A DNA stretch of 20,795 bases. It comes from JAFALX01 sp050734185 (GTDB lineage: Bacteria > Chloroflexota > Dormibacteria > Aeolococcales > Aeolococcaceae). Both the position numbers and the translations under genes were made by a program. The notes beneath the pieces are model-generated. The model saw only the letters and a list, made by a program, of their open reading frames with translations. It was not told the DNA's origin and made no database searches. Where the stretch lies: NCBI GenBank assembly GCA_050734185.1, contig JBOHUE010000059.1, positions 1-20,795 on the forward strand. Reading direction: 5' to 3'. Shown here piece by piece: positions 12,539 to 19,117 of the stretch; the first letter of the stretch is position 1, and every line of letters begins with the position of its first letter.

Positions 12539-12567
12539 GCCCTCCGGGCCAGCAAGTTGACCAGGGC
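12539..12567 (-). promoter_or_regulatory. Hairpin sequestering the pyrB Shine-Dalgarno
   Basis: On the minus strand GCCCT (12567-12563) pairs perfectly with AGGGC (12543-12539), and directly inside it GGTC (12562-12559) pairs with GGCC (12550-12547), with one U-G pair, an 8-base loop and a 3-base bulge (CGG) on the 3' side. Three bases of the SD GGAGG (12545-12541) are paired and the rest are in the bulge. The same GCCCTGG strand (12567-12561) can instead pair with CCAG plus GGC inside the PyrR hairpin, giving a mutually exclusive structure that frees the SD. Read by eye, not folded computationally. Confidence 0.6.
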
Positions 12568-12589
12568 GTACCGGTGCCGAAGCGGTGCG

Positions 12590-12627
12590 ATCCCTTGCCG
12601 GCCTCGCTGGACCTGCTTGAAGTGGAT
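12590..12627 (-). promoter_or_regulatory. PyrR-binding RNA hairpin in the pyrB leader
   Basis: The RNA reads GGUCCAGCGAGGCC at 12613-12600, against the known PyrR consensus ARUCCNGNGAGGYU; the only departures are the outermost pair, which changes A-U to G-C and so keeps pairing. The upper stem is GGUC/GGCC closing a CAGCGA hexaloop (12609-12604). Below it lies an internal loop with 6 bases on the 5' side (12619-12614) and 3 on the 3' side (12599-12597), then a 7-bp lower stem (12627-12620 with 12596-12590, A12623 bulged). Stem, asymmetric loop, stem and hexaloop match the PyrR target architecture as I remember it. It ends about 60 bases before the pyrB start. Confidence 0.82.
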
Positions 12628-12638
12628 GCGTTTGACGG

Positions 12639-12644
12639 ATTCTA
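12639..12644 (-). promoter_or_regulatory. Candidate -10 box of the pyr operon
   Basis: TAGAAT on the minus strand lies 11 bases before the PyrR hairpin. Transcription beginning about 7 bases downstream, near 12632, would start just ahead of the hairpin's lower stem, leaving the whole switch in the leader. No convincing -35 box is visible at the usual spacing. Confidence 0.5.
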
Positions 12645-12647
12645 GCG

Positions 12648-12653
12648 TAGGGT
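12648..12653 (+). promoter_or_regulatory. Candidate -10 box of the DUF2905 gene
   Basis: TAGGGT fits TANNNT and ends 6 bases before the GTG at 12660, a spacing that predicts a leaderless mRNA. It lies back-to-back with the pyr promoter. No -35 match was found at normal spacing. Confidence 0.35.
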
Positions 12654-12659
12654 TGTGGG

Positions 12660-12884
12660 GTGCCGTTCACCGATATCGGCAAGCTGTTCGTGATCATCGG
12701 GTTGGTCATCGCAGCGGTGGGCGGCGTGATCATGGTGGCGCGCCGCCTGGGTCTGGGTCATCTGCCGGGTGATGTCACCGTGTCGGGAAACGGGTTCAGC
12801 CTGTTCTTCCCAATCGTCACCTGCATCCTGATCAGTGTTGTGCTGACTGTGGTGCTCAACATCGTGCTTCGGCTGCGCGGCTGA
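12660..12884 (+). CDS. DUF2905 family small membrane protein
   Basis: A 74-residue protein with two membrane segments (about residues 8-27 and 46-70) joined by a short loop with the family hallmark GLGHLPGDVTVSG and then FSLFFPIVTCILIS. This pattern matches DUF2905, a conserved family of unknown function. Length is typical. The start is GTG at 12660, closely following a possible -10 box, with no Shine-Dalgarno visible. It is divergent from the pyr operon and is followed after 28 bases by the TMEM175-like gene, so the two may be co-transcribed. Confidence 0.85.
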   Translation: MPFTDIGKLFVIIGLVIAAVGGVIMVARRLGLGHLPGDVTVSGNGFSLFFPIVTCILISVVLTVVLNIVLRLRG

Positions 12885-12912
12885 CCAACGGTCCGGAGGT
12901 CATACTCGCGGC

Positions 12913-13620
12913 GTGAGCGGGCAGCGCGGAGGAAGTGGCGACCCTCTGCCGGACGGGGACGCGCAGTCGCCGAGCCCAGCGGAGAGTCGACGCGACACCA
13001 CGCGCGTCGAGGCGTTCAGCGACGGCGTCTTCGCGGTGGCGATCACGCTCCTGGTGCTCAACCTCGTCGTCCCGCCGCATCTGCCGGGTGGATTGCTACA
13101 CGCGCTCGGCGAGCTCTGGCCCGCCTACCTCGCGTACCTTGCGTCGTTCCTGTTCGTCGGTGTTTCCTGGGTGAACCACCACGGCGTGTTCAGGCGATTG
13201 CGATCCGTGGATCGCGGCCTCTGCTGGGTGAACCTCGGAATCCTCATCACTGTTGTGCCCACCCCGTTTCCGACGGCCGTCCTCGCCAACGCTCTGCGCG
13301 ATGGGAATGCGGTCGACAGCGGCACGGCCGCCGCTTTTTACGGCTTCGTGTTCGCCACCGACGCGGTCGCGTGGTTCTGTTTCCTGACGTATGCGGGGCG
13401 TCACCCCCACCTGCTCCACCGCGAGAGCGACGGCCGGCTCCTGCGCCTCGACGGGCTGCGCGGTCTGCTGGGGATCGTGTCGTACGGCGCCGCCGGGCTT
13501 CTCGGGTACCTCGTCAGCCCGCTCGTCGCACTGATCATCTATGTCCTGCTGCCGATCTTCTACGCACTGACCAGCGAGGGCCTGCAAGGTTTGCCGGGGT
13601 TTGTGCGGGGACGGCACTGA
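12913..13620 (+). CDS. TMEM175-family (DUF1211) potassium-channel-like membrane protein
   Basis: A 235-residue integral membrane protein. The family signature RxxxFSD is present as RVEAFSDGVFAVAITLLVL, with Arg31 and FSD at 35-37, on the first membrane helix. Further hydrophobic segments follow near residues 65-85, 100-120, 130-155, 175-190 and 200-225, consistent with the six-helix bacterial TMEM175 unit. Characterised bacterial members form tetrameric potassium channels lacking the classical selectivity-filter sequence; conduction here is inferred from family. The hydrophilic N-terminal 30 residues are rich in Gly, Pro and Ser. The start is GTG at 12913, with GGAGG at 12895-12899. It ends 33 bases before the broken ridA. 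Confidence 0.85.
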   Translation: MSGQRGGSGDPLPDGDAQSPSPAESRRDTTRVEAFSDGVFAVAITLLVLNLVVPPHLPGGLLHALGELWPAYLAYLASFLFVGVSWVNHHGVFRRLRSVDRGLCWVNLGILITVVPTPFPTAVLANALRDGNAVDSGTAAAFYGFVFATDAVAWFCFLTYAGRHPHLLHRESDGRLLRLDGLRGLLGIVSYGAAGLLGYLVSPLVALIIYVLLPIFYALTSEGLQGLPGFVRGRH

Positions 13621-13653
13621 GACACGCCCCGTCACACCAGATGGAGGGTTGTA

Positions 13654-14030
13654 ATGACGCGACTGGCCGTCGAGACGGACAGCGCCCGGCGAGCGCGAGC
13701 TACAGCCGGGCCGTCATCGCGGGAACTTAGTGTTCATATCGGGAGGGTCGGCGGGAACATAGCGACCTGAGGTGGCGAGAGGGCATCGATGCACAGGCAG
13801 CGCGCACGCGAGAACCTGCGAGCGGTCCTGTCGGGGCGGGGTGCTCGCTGGATGACGTCGTCGAGCTCACCGCCTGGCTGACCGACCCCGCGCATAGGGC
13901 CGCGATCGCCGCGGTCTGTGCCCGAGCCTTCCCGCCACCGGCGTCGGATCGCTCGGCGCCCGTGGCCAGCTGGGGTCCAGTCCCAGGAGGGCTGACCTCG
14001 ATCGAGGCAGTCGCGGTCGGGCCCCGCTAA
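13654..14030 (+). pseudogene. ridA: ridA (YjgF/YER057c/UK114) family pseudogene with many frameshifts
   Basis: The span has near-normal RidA length (377 bases, about 125 codons), but the protein can be read only by moving among all three frames. In order: MTRLAVETDS from an ATG at 13654 with SD GGAGG at 13643, then SYSRAVIAGT ending at a TAG (13728), VFISG, RVGGNIAT ending at a TGA (13768), EVARG, IDAQAARTR, ENLRAVLSGRG and finally CSLDDVVELTAWLTD through SIEAVAVGP to the TAA at 14028. This order matches RidA proteins, which hydrolyse reactive enamine/imine intermediates. At least six single- or double-base shifts are needed. It follows the TMEM175-like gene on the same strand. Loss of function by small indels is the simplest reading; assembly errors are the alternative. 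Confidence 0.75.
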
Positions 14031-14050
14031 GCGACGGGTAGCCGCGAGCG

Positions 14051-14068
14051 CCGCTATTCGTGTAGCGG
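14051..14068. terminator. Hairpin after the ridA relic, possible terminator
   Basis: CCGCTA (14051-14056) pairs with TAGCGG (14063-14068) around a 6-base loop. No T-run follows on either strand, so intrinsic termination is doubtful. The rest of 14031-14194 shows no gene or other structure that I can identify. Confidence 0.25.
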
Positions 14069-14194
14069 GCTCTGATCGGCGCTGGCGCAGGAGTCGAAGT
14101 GCGTCTCGGAACCTCCGGTACTTCGTTCGCGCCGAGGCAGGGCCTCCAGCCGACGGCCTGGGCCAGCCTCACGAGGGTCGCCGGGATCGCGATC

Positions 14195-15268
14195 TCAGTG
14201 CGCTGTGATCCTCACAAGTTGTCGGTTCGACACAGCCCAGACATCCATTGCGTCACTTGCAAGTTCCTGGCCATCCGTCCCGGCGCCGGACAGCGCAACC
14301 GCATTAGACGCGTAACCTCCGGTTGTAGCATCGATAGCGCGCACGGCTGGCCCGGGTGTTACTACCCAAACATTGCCGCCGCCGACGCTGACGTCCTGCG
14401 GATATCGCCCCCCCCAAGGGCCTTGCGTTCTTCCAGTGTCGAGATCGATGCGAAAGACACCGCCGTGGTCGGCGTTGCCGAGGGCAACGTAGCATGCGTT
14501 GCCGCCACACGCGAGTGCCCCGCGCGCGAGTGGTAGCTGGGCTATTGCTGCGAATCCATCGCTCGCGAGGCGCTGCAAGGAGAGCCCGCTTCCGCTTCCT
14601 AGCAACACGTACACCGAATCGCCAGCCCGTGCCATCTGCTTGCCGTCAAGCGTCAACCGCGTTCCGAGCGCGGTTCCGATCTGACTGGCAGAGCCGCTAC
14701 GAAGCTGGAAAGCGCTGGCTGGACCGCTCTCGGTCTCCTCCGAGATCGCAATGGCCGTACCGTCCGAACCGGCGAGAACGTCGCCTGGGTTCGGCATCGC
14801 ATAAGTGTGGACGATTGCGCCGTCGTTGGCCCTCATTTCAAGCACAGTATTTGCGTCCTGCACCCCATGGCTTCGGTCGCCAGCTCCGTTCGCGATCCAC
14901 ACCTCGCCGCCAGCGACGGATATTGCGACAGGGTCGCCGCCAGCCGGCCAGTTGTGGAGCAGCTGCAGCGAATCCGCGTCAAAGGCCATCACTCGTCCAG
15001 ACGGCACACCGGCAAGAGGGGGTGCGATCGCCCAGATTGCGTCCCCCGCCAAAACTAGCCTATACACGCCCGGAGCCTCAAGGCTAACCGAGCTCGCAAC
15101 ATGTAATGCCCCCGCCGCCTGTGTTGGCGCAATCGGCGTTGGAGACGGTGCCGATCTTGGCGGAGCCGCGGTACACCCGGAAAGCACACATACGCAAGCG
15201 AGGGACGCAGCAACCAGGGACGCGCTGCCGCAGTCGATGACAGCCAAACGCGGCCCACGACCAGTCAA
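14195..15268 (-). CDS. Predicted lipoprotein with beta-propeller-like repeats
   Basis: A 357-residue exported protein of unknown function. The N-terminus has a hydrophobic stretch ending in the lipobox LSGC (Cys about residue 32), followed by a Pro/Thr/Ser/Ala-rich tether, so it should be a lipid-anchored surface protein. The body repeats short units with G(G/D)xVW(I/V) and a following DxxT or DADS turn: AGDAIWAIAPP, AGGEVWIANG, AGDSVYVLLG, GGNACYVALG, GGGNVWVVTPG and SDAMDVWAVSN. Such spacing suggests a six- or seven-bladed propeller like YncE or SMP-30-type proteins. The start is TTG at 15268; nearby alternatives cannot be excluded. It is the last of three closely spaced exported-protein genes (31 bases after the preceding one), with GC about 62% in a hand-counted 60-base sample. 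Confidence 0.7.
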   Translation of the reverse strand: MTGRGPRLAVIDCGSASLVAASLACVCVLSGCTAAPPRSAPSPTPIAPTQAAGALHVASSVSLEAPGVYRLVLAGDAIWAIAPPLAGVPSGRVMAFDADSLQLLHNWPAGGDPVAISVAGGEVWIANGAGDRSHGVQDANTVLEMRANDGAIVHTYAMPNPGDVLAGSDGTAIAISEETESGPASAFQLRSGSASQIGTALGTRLTLDGKQMARAGDSVYVLLGSGSGLSLQRLASDGFAAIAQLPLARGALACGGNACYVALGNADHGGVFRIDLDTGRTQGPWGGRYPQDVSVGGGNVWVVTPGPAVRAIDATTGGYASNAVALSGAGTDGQELASDAMDVWAVSNRQLVRITAH

Positions 15269-15299
15269 CCGGCACCGGGGGAATTGCGTTTAGGCCCCC

Positions 15300-15920
15300 T
15301 TAGGTGATGCTGAGCGCGAACTTGTCAGCGTCGAGATCGAAGTACCGCAGCTGGCCGGCCGGGTCAGACAGCGACAGCCATCGTCCTGACGCAGCAATGA
15401 TCCGAATTGGGCCTTGCATGCCGCTGACAAGAAAAGTGCCGACGTGCGCGTAGTTTACGCCACACTCGTCCGCGGCCAGAGTCTCCGTGTAGACGGTGAC
15501 GGCGGCCGCTCCCGCGGAACCAGATGGTGAGCCGCTTGCGCCCGACCAGACGGCATACACGGGACCCCCTGGCGCGGTCGAACCGACCCAGCTGCTCAGC
15601 GCTTGGAAATTCGTTGAGGATCCAAACGGACCGCCTTGGCGATTAGGGTTGATCCCCGCACTCGGGAACGGGAGGGTCACGCGATTGCACGGGGGAGCGG
15701 GTAGCGGCGTCTGTAGGTTGGCGAGCGCGCTCTCCTCTGCGGCTGCACCGCCAGCTTGGCCTTGGGCAATCCGCTGCTTTTCAGTTGCGATAAACTGCTG
15801 CTTCTGGGTCAGCAGCGGCGACTGAGTAGGGGCCGAGCTAGCGACTACAGCGGCAACGCCGAGGCCAGCAAGCACAGGCACAACCACGGCGCCAACGGGC
15901 CAGATGCGGCGCAGTCTCAC
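15300..15920 (-). CDS. Membrane-anchored or secreted protein of unknown function
   Basis: A 206-residue protein I do not recognise. It begins with a basic start (MRLRR) and a hydrophobic helix at about residues 8-29 with no lipobox, so it is either a signal anchor or a cleaved Sec signal. A helical Gln/Ala-rich segment follows (QKQQFIATEKQRIAQGQ), then a Pro-rich stretch and a beta-rich C-terminal domain from about residue 80 (VYAVWSG, VTVYTETL, GTFLVSGMQGPIRII, WLSLSDP). Two Cys (one in APPCNR, one in DECGV) could form a disulfide outside the cell. The GTG at 15920 starts 17 bases after the preceding gene's stop, and the next gene starts 31 bases after this one ends, so the three genes are probably one transcript. 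Confidence 0.65.
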   Translation of the reverse strand: MRLRRIWPVGAVVVPVLAGLGVAAVVASSAPTQSPLLTQKQQFIATEKQRIAQGQAGGAAAEESALANLQTPLPAPPCNRVTLPFPSAGINPNRQGGPFGSSTNFQALSSWVGSTAPGGPVYAVWSGASGSPSGSAGAAAVTVYTETLAADECGVNYAHVGTFLVSGMQGPIRIIAASGRWLSLSDPAGQLRYFDLDADKFALSIT

Positions 15921-15937
15921 GTCTGATGATTCTCCGG

Positions 15938-16963
15938 CTAGTGTATTTCGACCGAATAGGTCAGAGGCACGTTCGTGTTGGCATCGTTCTCTAGGTCGTT
16001 CGACAAATCGTTCCAGGCTTGAACGTTCGTGTTCGTCGACGGGTCTCTGTCATATTCATCCAAGGGTCCTTCGAAGGTCAGACGCGCACCGCCCTGATCG
16101 TAATATCCGTACCTAGATATGGTCCACCACTGATCTGCGAGGGGTTGGTAGTAGATCTCCGGCAGTGGGTAGGCCGCAGGGTTTCCCCAGCTCTTATACC
16201 AGACGCCATATTGGTTCCAATCGCCGTTGCAGCCATACCCGTCACCTGAGGTGTAGCTGTTCCGGGGACACCCGCCCGCATCTCCATAGTCGAGAAACGC
16301 GAGAGACCCCGTGGCAAAGCCCTGAACCCAATTGAGTGTCGCGTTCTGTGACCCATACCCCGTCTCCATGTCACTCGCACCGTACACGGCTACTCGGCCG
16401 GTCATCTGCTGCGATGCCACAAAGTTGTACACATCTGTAGCAATCTGCGTCCAGGTCACACCCGCGTAGTAGGCATTAGTCGGATCGCTGTACTGGCCTT
16501 GGACGTTGTCGTTGCTGGTTCCGATCCCGAGCTTTAGATAGTTCGTCCCGCCTCTGCCGACACATTCGAAGTAGCCGATGGCAAACCACTCCGAATCGCC
16601 AATGATAGTGGTGTATGACAGGAAGACATCGTGAAAGGGCAGATATGTTTGCCCACCGTTTGGATCCTGCGACCCAAAGTCTAGAACGAGCTCGCTGTTG
16701 CTGTTGTCCGTACGTCGCGCTGTGCCTTCGTTGCATCCTAAAGCACGCATCGAACTGTAATCGTCATTATTGTGCGTCACATACCACGACCAGTCGGTAG
16801 CCGCGGGCAGCGGTTGCGCAGCATCTGCCACTTGCTGAGGCACAACGGGGGCTAGTAGAGCGACAGCGGCGACAACGAAAACGAGGCGCCATGGTCTCCC
16901 CAGGAGGAGACCGCCCGAAGCCACCAGCCACGCTCGCTGAGATCCCGGTGTTCCGCAACTCAC
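15938..16963 (-). CDS. Secreted protein of unknown function, aromatic-rich
   Basis: A 341-residue exported protein, first of a three-gene set. The N-terminus has a Sec-type signal: basic RPWR, a hydrophobic core (LVFVVAAVALLAPVV) and a plausible cleavage site after VADA near residue 48. The mature part is rich in Trp, Tyr, Asn and Gly. Notable strings are WTQIATDVYNFVAS, VAVYGASDMETGYGS, FLDYGDAGGCP, GYGCNGDWNQYGVWYKSW and PEIYYQPLADQWWTI. The order of strand-like segments ending in acidic residues is reminiscent of a TIM-barrel (glycosidase-like) fold, but no family can be named. Several Cys probably form disulfides. GC is clearly low here: 31 of 60 in 16021-16080, versus 48 of 60 at 2281-2340. 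The start is GTG at 16963; an in-frame GTG 13 codons later is possible. Confidence 0.7.
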   Translation of the reverse strand: MSCGTPGSQRAWLVASGGLLLGRPWRLVFVVAAVALLAPVVPQQVADAAQPLPAATDWSWYVTHNNDDYSSMRALGCNEGTARRTDNSNSELVLDFGSQDPNGGQTYLPFHDVFLSYTTIIGDSEWFAIGYFECVGRGGTNYLKLGIGTSNDNVQGQYSDPTNAYYAGVTWTQIATDVYNFVASQQMTGRVAVYGASDMETGYGSQNATLNWVQGFATGSLAFLDYGDAGGCPRNSYTSGDGYGCNGDWNQYGVWYKSWGNPAAYPLPEIYYQPLADQWWTISRYGYYDQGGARLTFEGPLDEYDRDPSTNTNVQAWNDLSNDLENDANTNVPLTYSVEIH

Positions 16964-17087
16964 GCAAGCATGCCTCGCCCTGTGTTCGGCCGCGTCGCAG
17001 CGCCCGTCCGGTCGCGACGGTAGCTCGTCGCCGGGACGGGGGTCAATATCTGCGTGAGGCCACTAGTTGTGGCCGGCGGAGGCCGCG

Positions 17088-18038
17088 TCAGTGGCGGGCG
17101 TCGCCGTCGCCGTCGAGGATCTGATCCGCGATTGCGTAGGGGTCGAAGTCTGCGGGACCGGCGGCCAGGACCTCACGCAAAATCGGGCTCTCGAGCGCAG
17201 CCCTAGCGCGCCGCGCGGCTTTCTCGACCACGATCGACTCCACCTCGGCACGCACGCGCTCGCGGCGCCGCCGCTCGAGCTCCCCACTCGCCTCCATTGA
17301 CTCGTAGTGCCGCTCGAGCTCGCTCACCAGCTCGTCGATCCCCGTCCCGATCTGCGCCGACACCTGAATCACCGGCGGCACCCACGCCGCATGCGCTTTC
17401 GTCTGCCGCACCAGGTCCTTGAGCTCGCGGTACACCTTGGGCGCGCCCGGGAGGTCCGCCTTGTTCACCACGAAGACGTCGGCGATCTCGAGGATGCCCG
17501 CCTTGATGATCTGCACCGCGTCGCCGGCCGCCGCGGTCGTCACCACGACAACGGTGTCGGCCAGCTGCATCACCTCGAGCTCGGACTGACCGACTCCAAC
17601 AGTCTCGACAAGGCAGCGGTCGCGGCCTGAGGCGTCCAGGAGCCGTACCGCCTCGCGCGCGGCCGAGGCGAGCCCGCCGAGATGACCGCGGGCCGCCATG
17701 CTGCGGATGAACACACCGGAGTCGGTGGCGTGCCGCTGCATGCGCACGCGGTCGCCGAGGATCGCGCCGCCGGTGAAGGGGCTCGAGGGATCGACGGCGA
17801 TCACGCCGACGCGGTGGCCGCCGGCACGCCAGCGCGCGATCACCTGGTCGCTGAGCGTGCTCTTGCCGCTCCCCGGTGGTCCTGTGATGCCGATAATGCG
17901 GGCGCGGCCGGTGCGGTTCCGGACCGCGCGGACCACGTCGTCGGCCTCGGAGGCGCCGTCCTCGACCATGCGAATCGCCCGTGCCAGGGCGCGAACGTCA
18001 CCCGCGACGAGCCGAGTCGCAAGGTCCTGGCCAGGCAT
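17088..18038 (-). CDS. meaB: MeaB/ArgK-type GTPase (methylmalonyl-CoA mutase chaperone)
   Basis: A 316-residue G3E-family P-loop GTPase. Relative to the ATG at 18038, Walker A GPPGSGKST is at 53-61, the family-typical VDPSSPFTGGAILGDR at 82-97, switch II ETVGVGQSE at 145-153, and the base-recognition NKAD at 192-195. MeaB protects and reloads adenosylcobalamin-dependent methylmalonyl-CoA mutase; relatives serve isobutyryl-CoA or ethylmalonyl-CoA mutases. No mutase or epimerase gene lies in the window, so the partner is unknown. The C-terminus is a helical region used for dimerisation in the family. A longer reading frame runs 50 codons upstream into the divergent LCP gene's start region and was rejected. 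The ATG lacks an SD but has a -10-like box just upstream. Confidence 0.93.
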   Translation of the reverse strand: MPGQDLATRLVAGDVRALARAIRMVEDGASEADDVVRAVRNRTGRARIIGITGPPGSGKSTLSDQVIARWRAGGHRVGVIAVDPSSPFTGGAILGDRVRMQRHATDSGVFIRSMAARGHLGGLASAAREAVRLLDASGRDRCLVETVGVGQSELEVMQLADTVVVVTTAAAGDAVQIIKAGILEIADVFVVNKADLPGAPKVYRELKDLVRQTKAHAAWVPPVIQVSAQIGTGIDELVSELERHYESMEASGELERRRRERVRAEVESIVVEKAARRARAALESPILREVLAAGPADFDPYAIADQILDGDGDARH

Positions 18039-18045
18039 ACGAACG

Positions 18046-18051
18046 AGTGTA
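18046..18051 (-). promoter_or_regulatory. Candidate -10 box of meaB, suggesting a leaderless transcript
   Basis: On the minus strand TACACT fits TANNNT and ends 7 bases before the ATG at 18038, the spacing at which transcription would begin at or next to the start codon. TTGACG lies upstream at 18077-18072, but the spacer is 20 bases, longer than usual. Confidence 0.45.
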
Positions 18052-18094
18052 CCGGTGGCCCCGTGAGGCGGCGTCAAGGGTGGCACCGGCTTTA

Positions 18095-19117
18095 ATGCGA
18101 CGGGTGAGCCAGCGTCGGGTGCGTGCATCCGCGTACCGGCGGCACGGATGGCGGTGGCGCATCGGGGTTGCCTCAGTGGTCGCGGCATGCGTCATCGTCT
18201 CGGGTGCCGGCGGTGCTTTTGCCTACTTCCTGCCCGCCATCGTCACCGCGGTGAAGGTCACCGGACACAGCTTGCATACGTCGAGCTCCCCCTACGCGCA
18301 CCAGGCCAACTCCGCGGTGCAGGACGCGTCGACCAAACAACCGTTCACGCTGCTGCTGCTCGGCTCGGACAACGACGCCAAGTACGGCGGTCAGGTGCTG
18401 ACGCAATCGATGATTCTTTGCCGCGTCGACCCCACGACCAAGCAGGTGACGATGCTCTCGATCCCGCGCGACACCTATGTCAAGCTCGCCACCGGCCAGA
18501 CCAACAAGATCGATTACGCCTACTCATATGGGCAGGCCAGCGCCGCGGTGCAAACAATTGATAACGACTTCGACGTGCACATCGATCACTACGCGTGGAT
18601 CGGGCTTCTCGGTCTCGTCAACCTGATCGACAAGGTCGGCGGCATCGACGTGGTCGCCACCAACCCGGTGCTCGACGACTTCTACCCCAAGGACCTCACC
18701 GGCAACGACCCGTACGCATACGAGCGCGTCGCGGTGCTGCCCGGTCCACAGCACATGGACGGCATGCAGGCGCTCGAGTACGTGCGCAGCCGCCACGGTG
18801 ACATTCGCAGCGACTTTGGCCGTTCCCAGCGGCAGCAACAGGTGCTGCTCGCCCTGCGCTCCAAGGCGAAGCTGCTCGGGCTTGCCGACCTGCCCGCGAT
18901 CTCCGATGCCATGGCCAACGATTTCAACACCGACATGTCGCTGACCGACGTCGCCGCATTGCTGCCGATCGCGAGCAACGTCTCGCTGGAGAATGTGCAC
19001 CAGGTGCTGCTCCTGCCGCCGTTCACGTCGAGCGCGACCATCGGCGACCAGGACGTGCTCATCCCCAACTGGGACCTGATCCTGCCGGAGGTTCACAAGT
19101 ACTTCCCGCCGGCATGA
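18095..19117 (+). CDS. LytR-CpsA-Psr (LCP) family cell-wall protein
   Basis: A 340-residue membrane-anchored protein. After a basic cytoplasmic tail, one membrane helix spans about residues 24-48; the LCP domain outside the membrane runs from about 84 to 250. LCP enzymes transfer lipid-linked glycopolymers onto peptidoglycan. Seen motifs: LLLLGSDNDAKYGG, SIPRDTYV, NKIDYAYSYG, LVNLIDKVGGIDV, and ALEYVRSRHGDIRSDFGRSQ with the late Arg and Gln set. The usual R-S-D-T stretch after the first Asp is VLTQSMIL instead, so one conserved Arg and Asp are replaced. A start at GTG 18104 is also plausible. The stop overlaps the next gene's ATG (ATGA). It is divergent from meaB with a 56-base gap. Confidence 0.9.
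   Translation: MRRVSQRRVRASAYRRHGWRWRIGVASVVAACVIVSGAGGAFAYFLPAIVTAVKVTGHSLHTSSSPYAHQANSAVQDASTKQPFTLLLLGSDNDAKYGGQVLTQSMILCRVDPTTKQVTMLSIPRDTYVKLATGQTNKIDYAYSYGQASAAVQTIDNDFDVHIDHYAWIGLLGLVNLIDKVGGIDVVATNPVLDDFYPKDLTGNDPYAYERVAVLPGPQHMDGMQALEYVRSRHGDIRSDFGRSQRQQQVLLALRSKAKLLGLADLPAISDAMANDFNTDMSLTDVAALLPIASNVSLENVHQVLLLPPFTSSATIGDQDVLIPNWDLILPEVHKYFPPA

Noticed and set aside
12539..12567. Intrinsic terminator (attenuator) in the pyr leader
   Set aside because: The hairpin includes the ribosome-binding site and is not followed by a T-run, so transcription termination is less likely than SD sequestration.
13867..14172. 101-residue minus-strand open frame
   Set aside because: Antisense to the better supported ridA relic, Pro/Arg-rich, with no homology signal.
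14031..14194. tRNA or small RNA gene in the gap after the ridA relic
   Set aside because: No T-loop GTTCRA motif or cloverleaf pairing could be found; only one short hairpin.
18039..18188. 50-codon N-terminal extension of meaB
   Set aside because: Overlaps the start of the divergent LCP gene, and MeaB proteins begin near the ATG at 18038.
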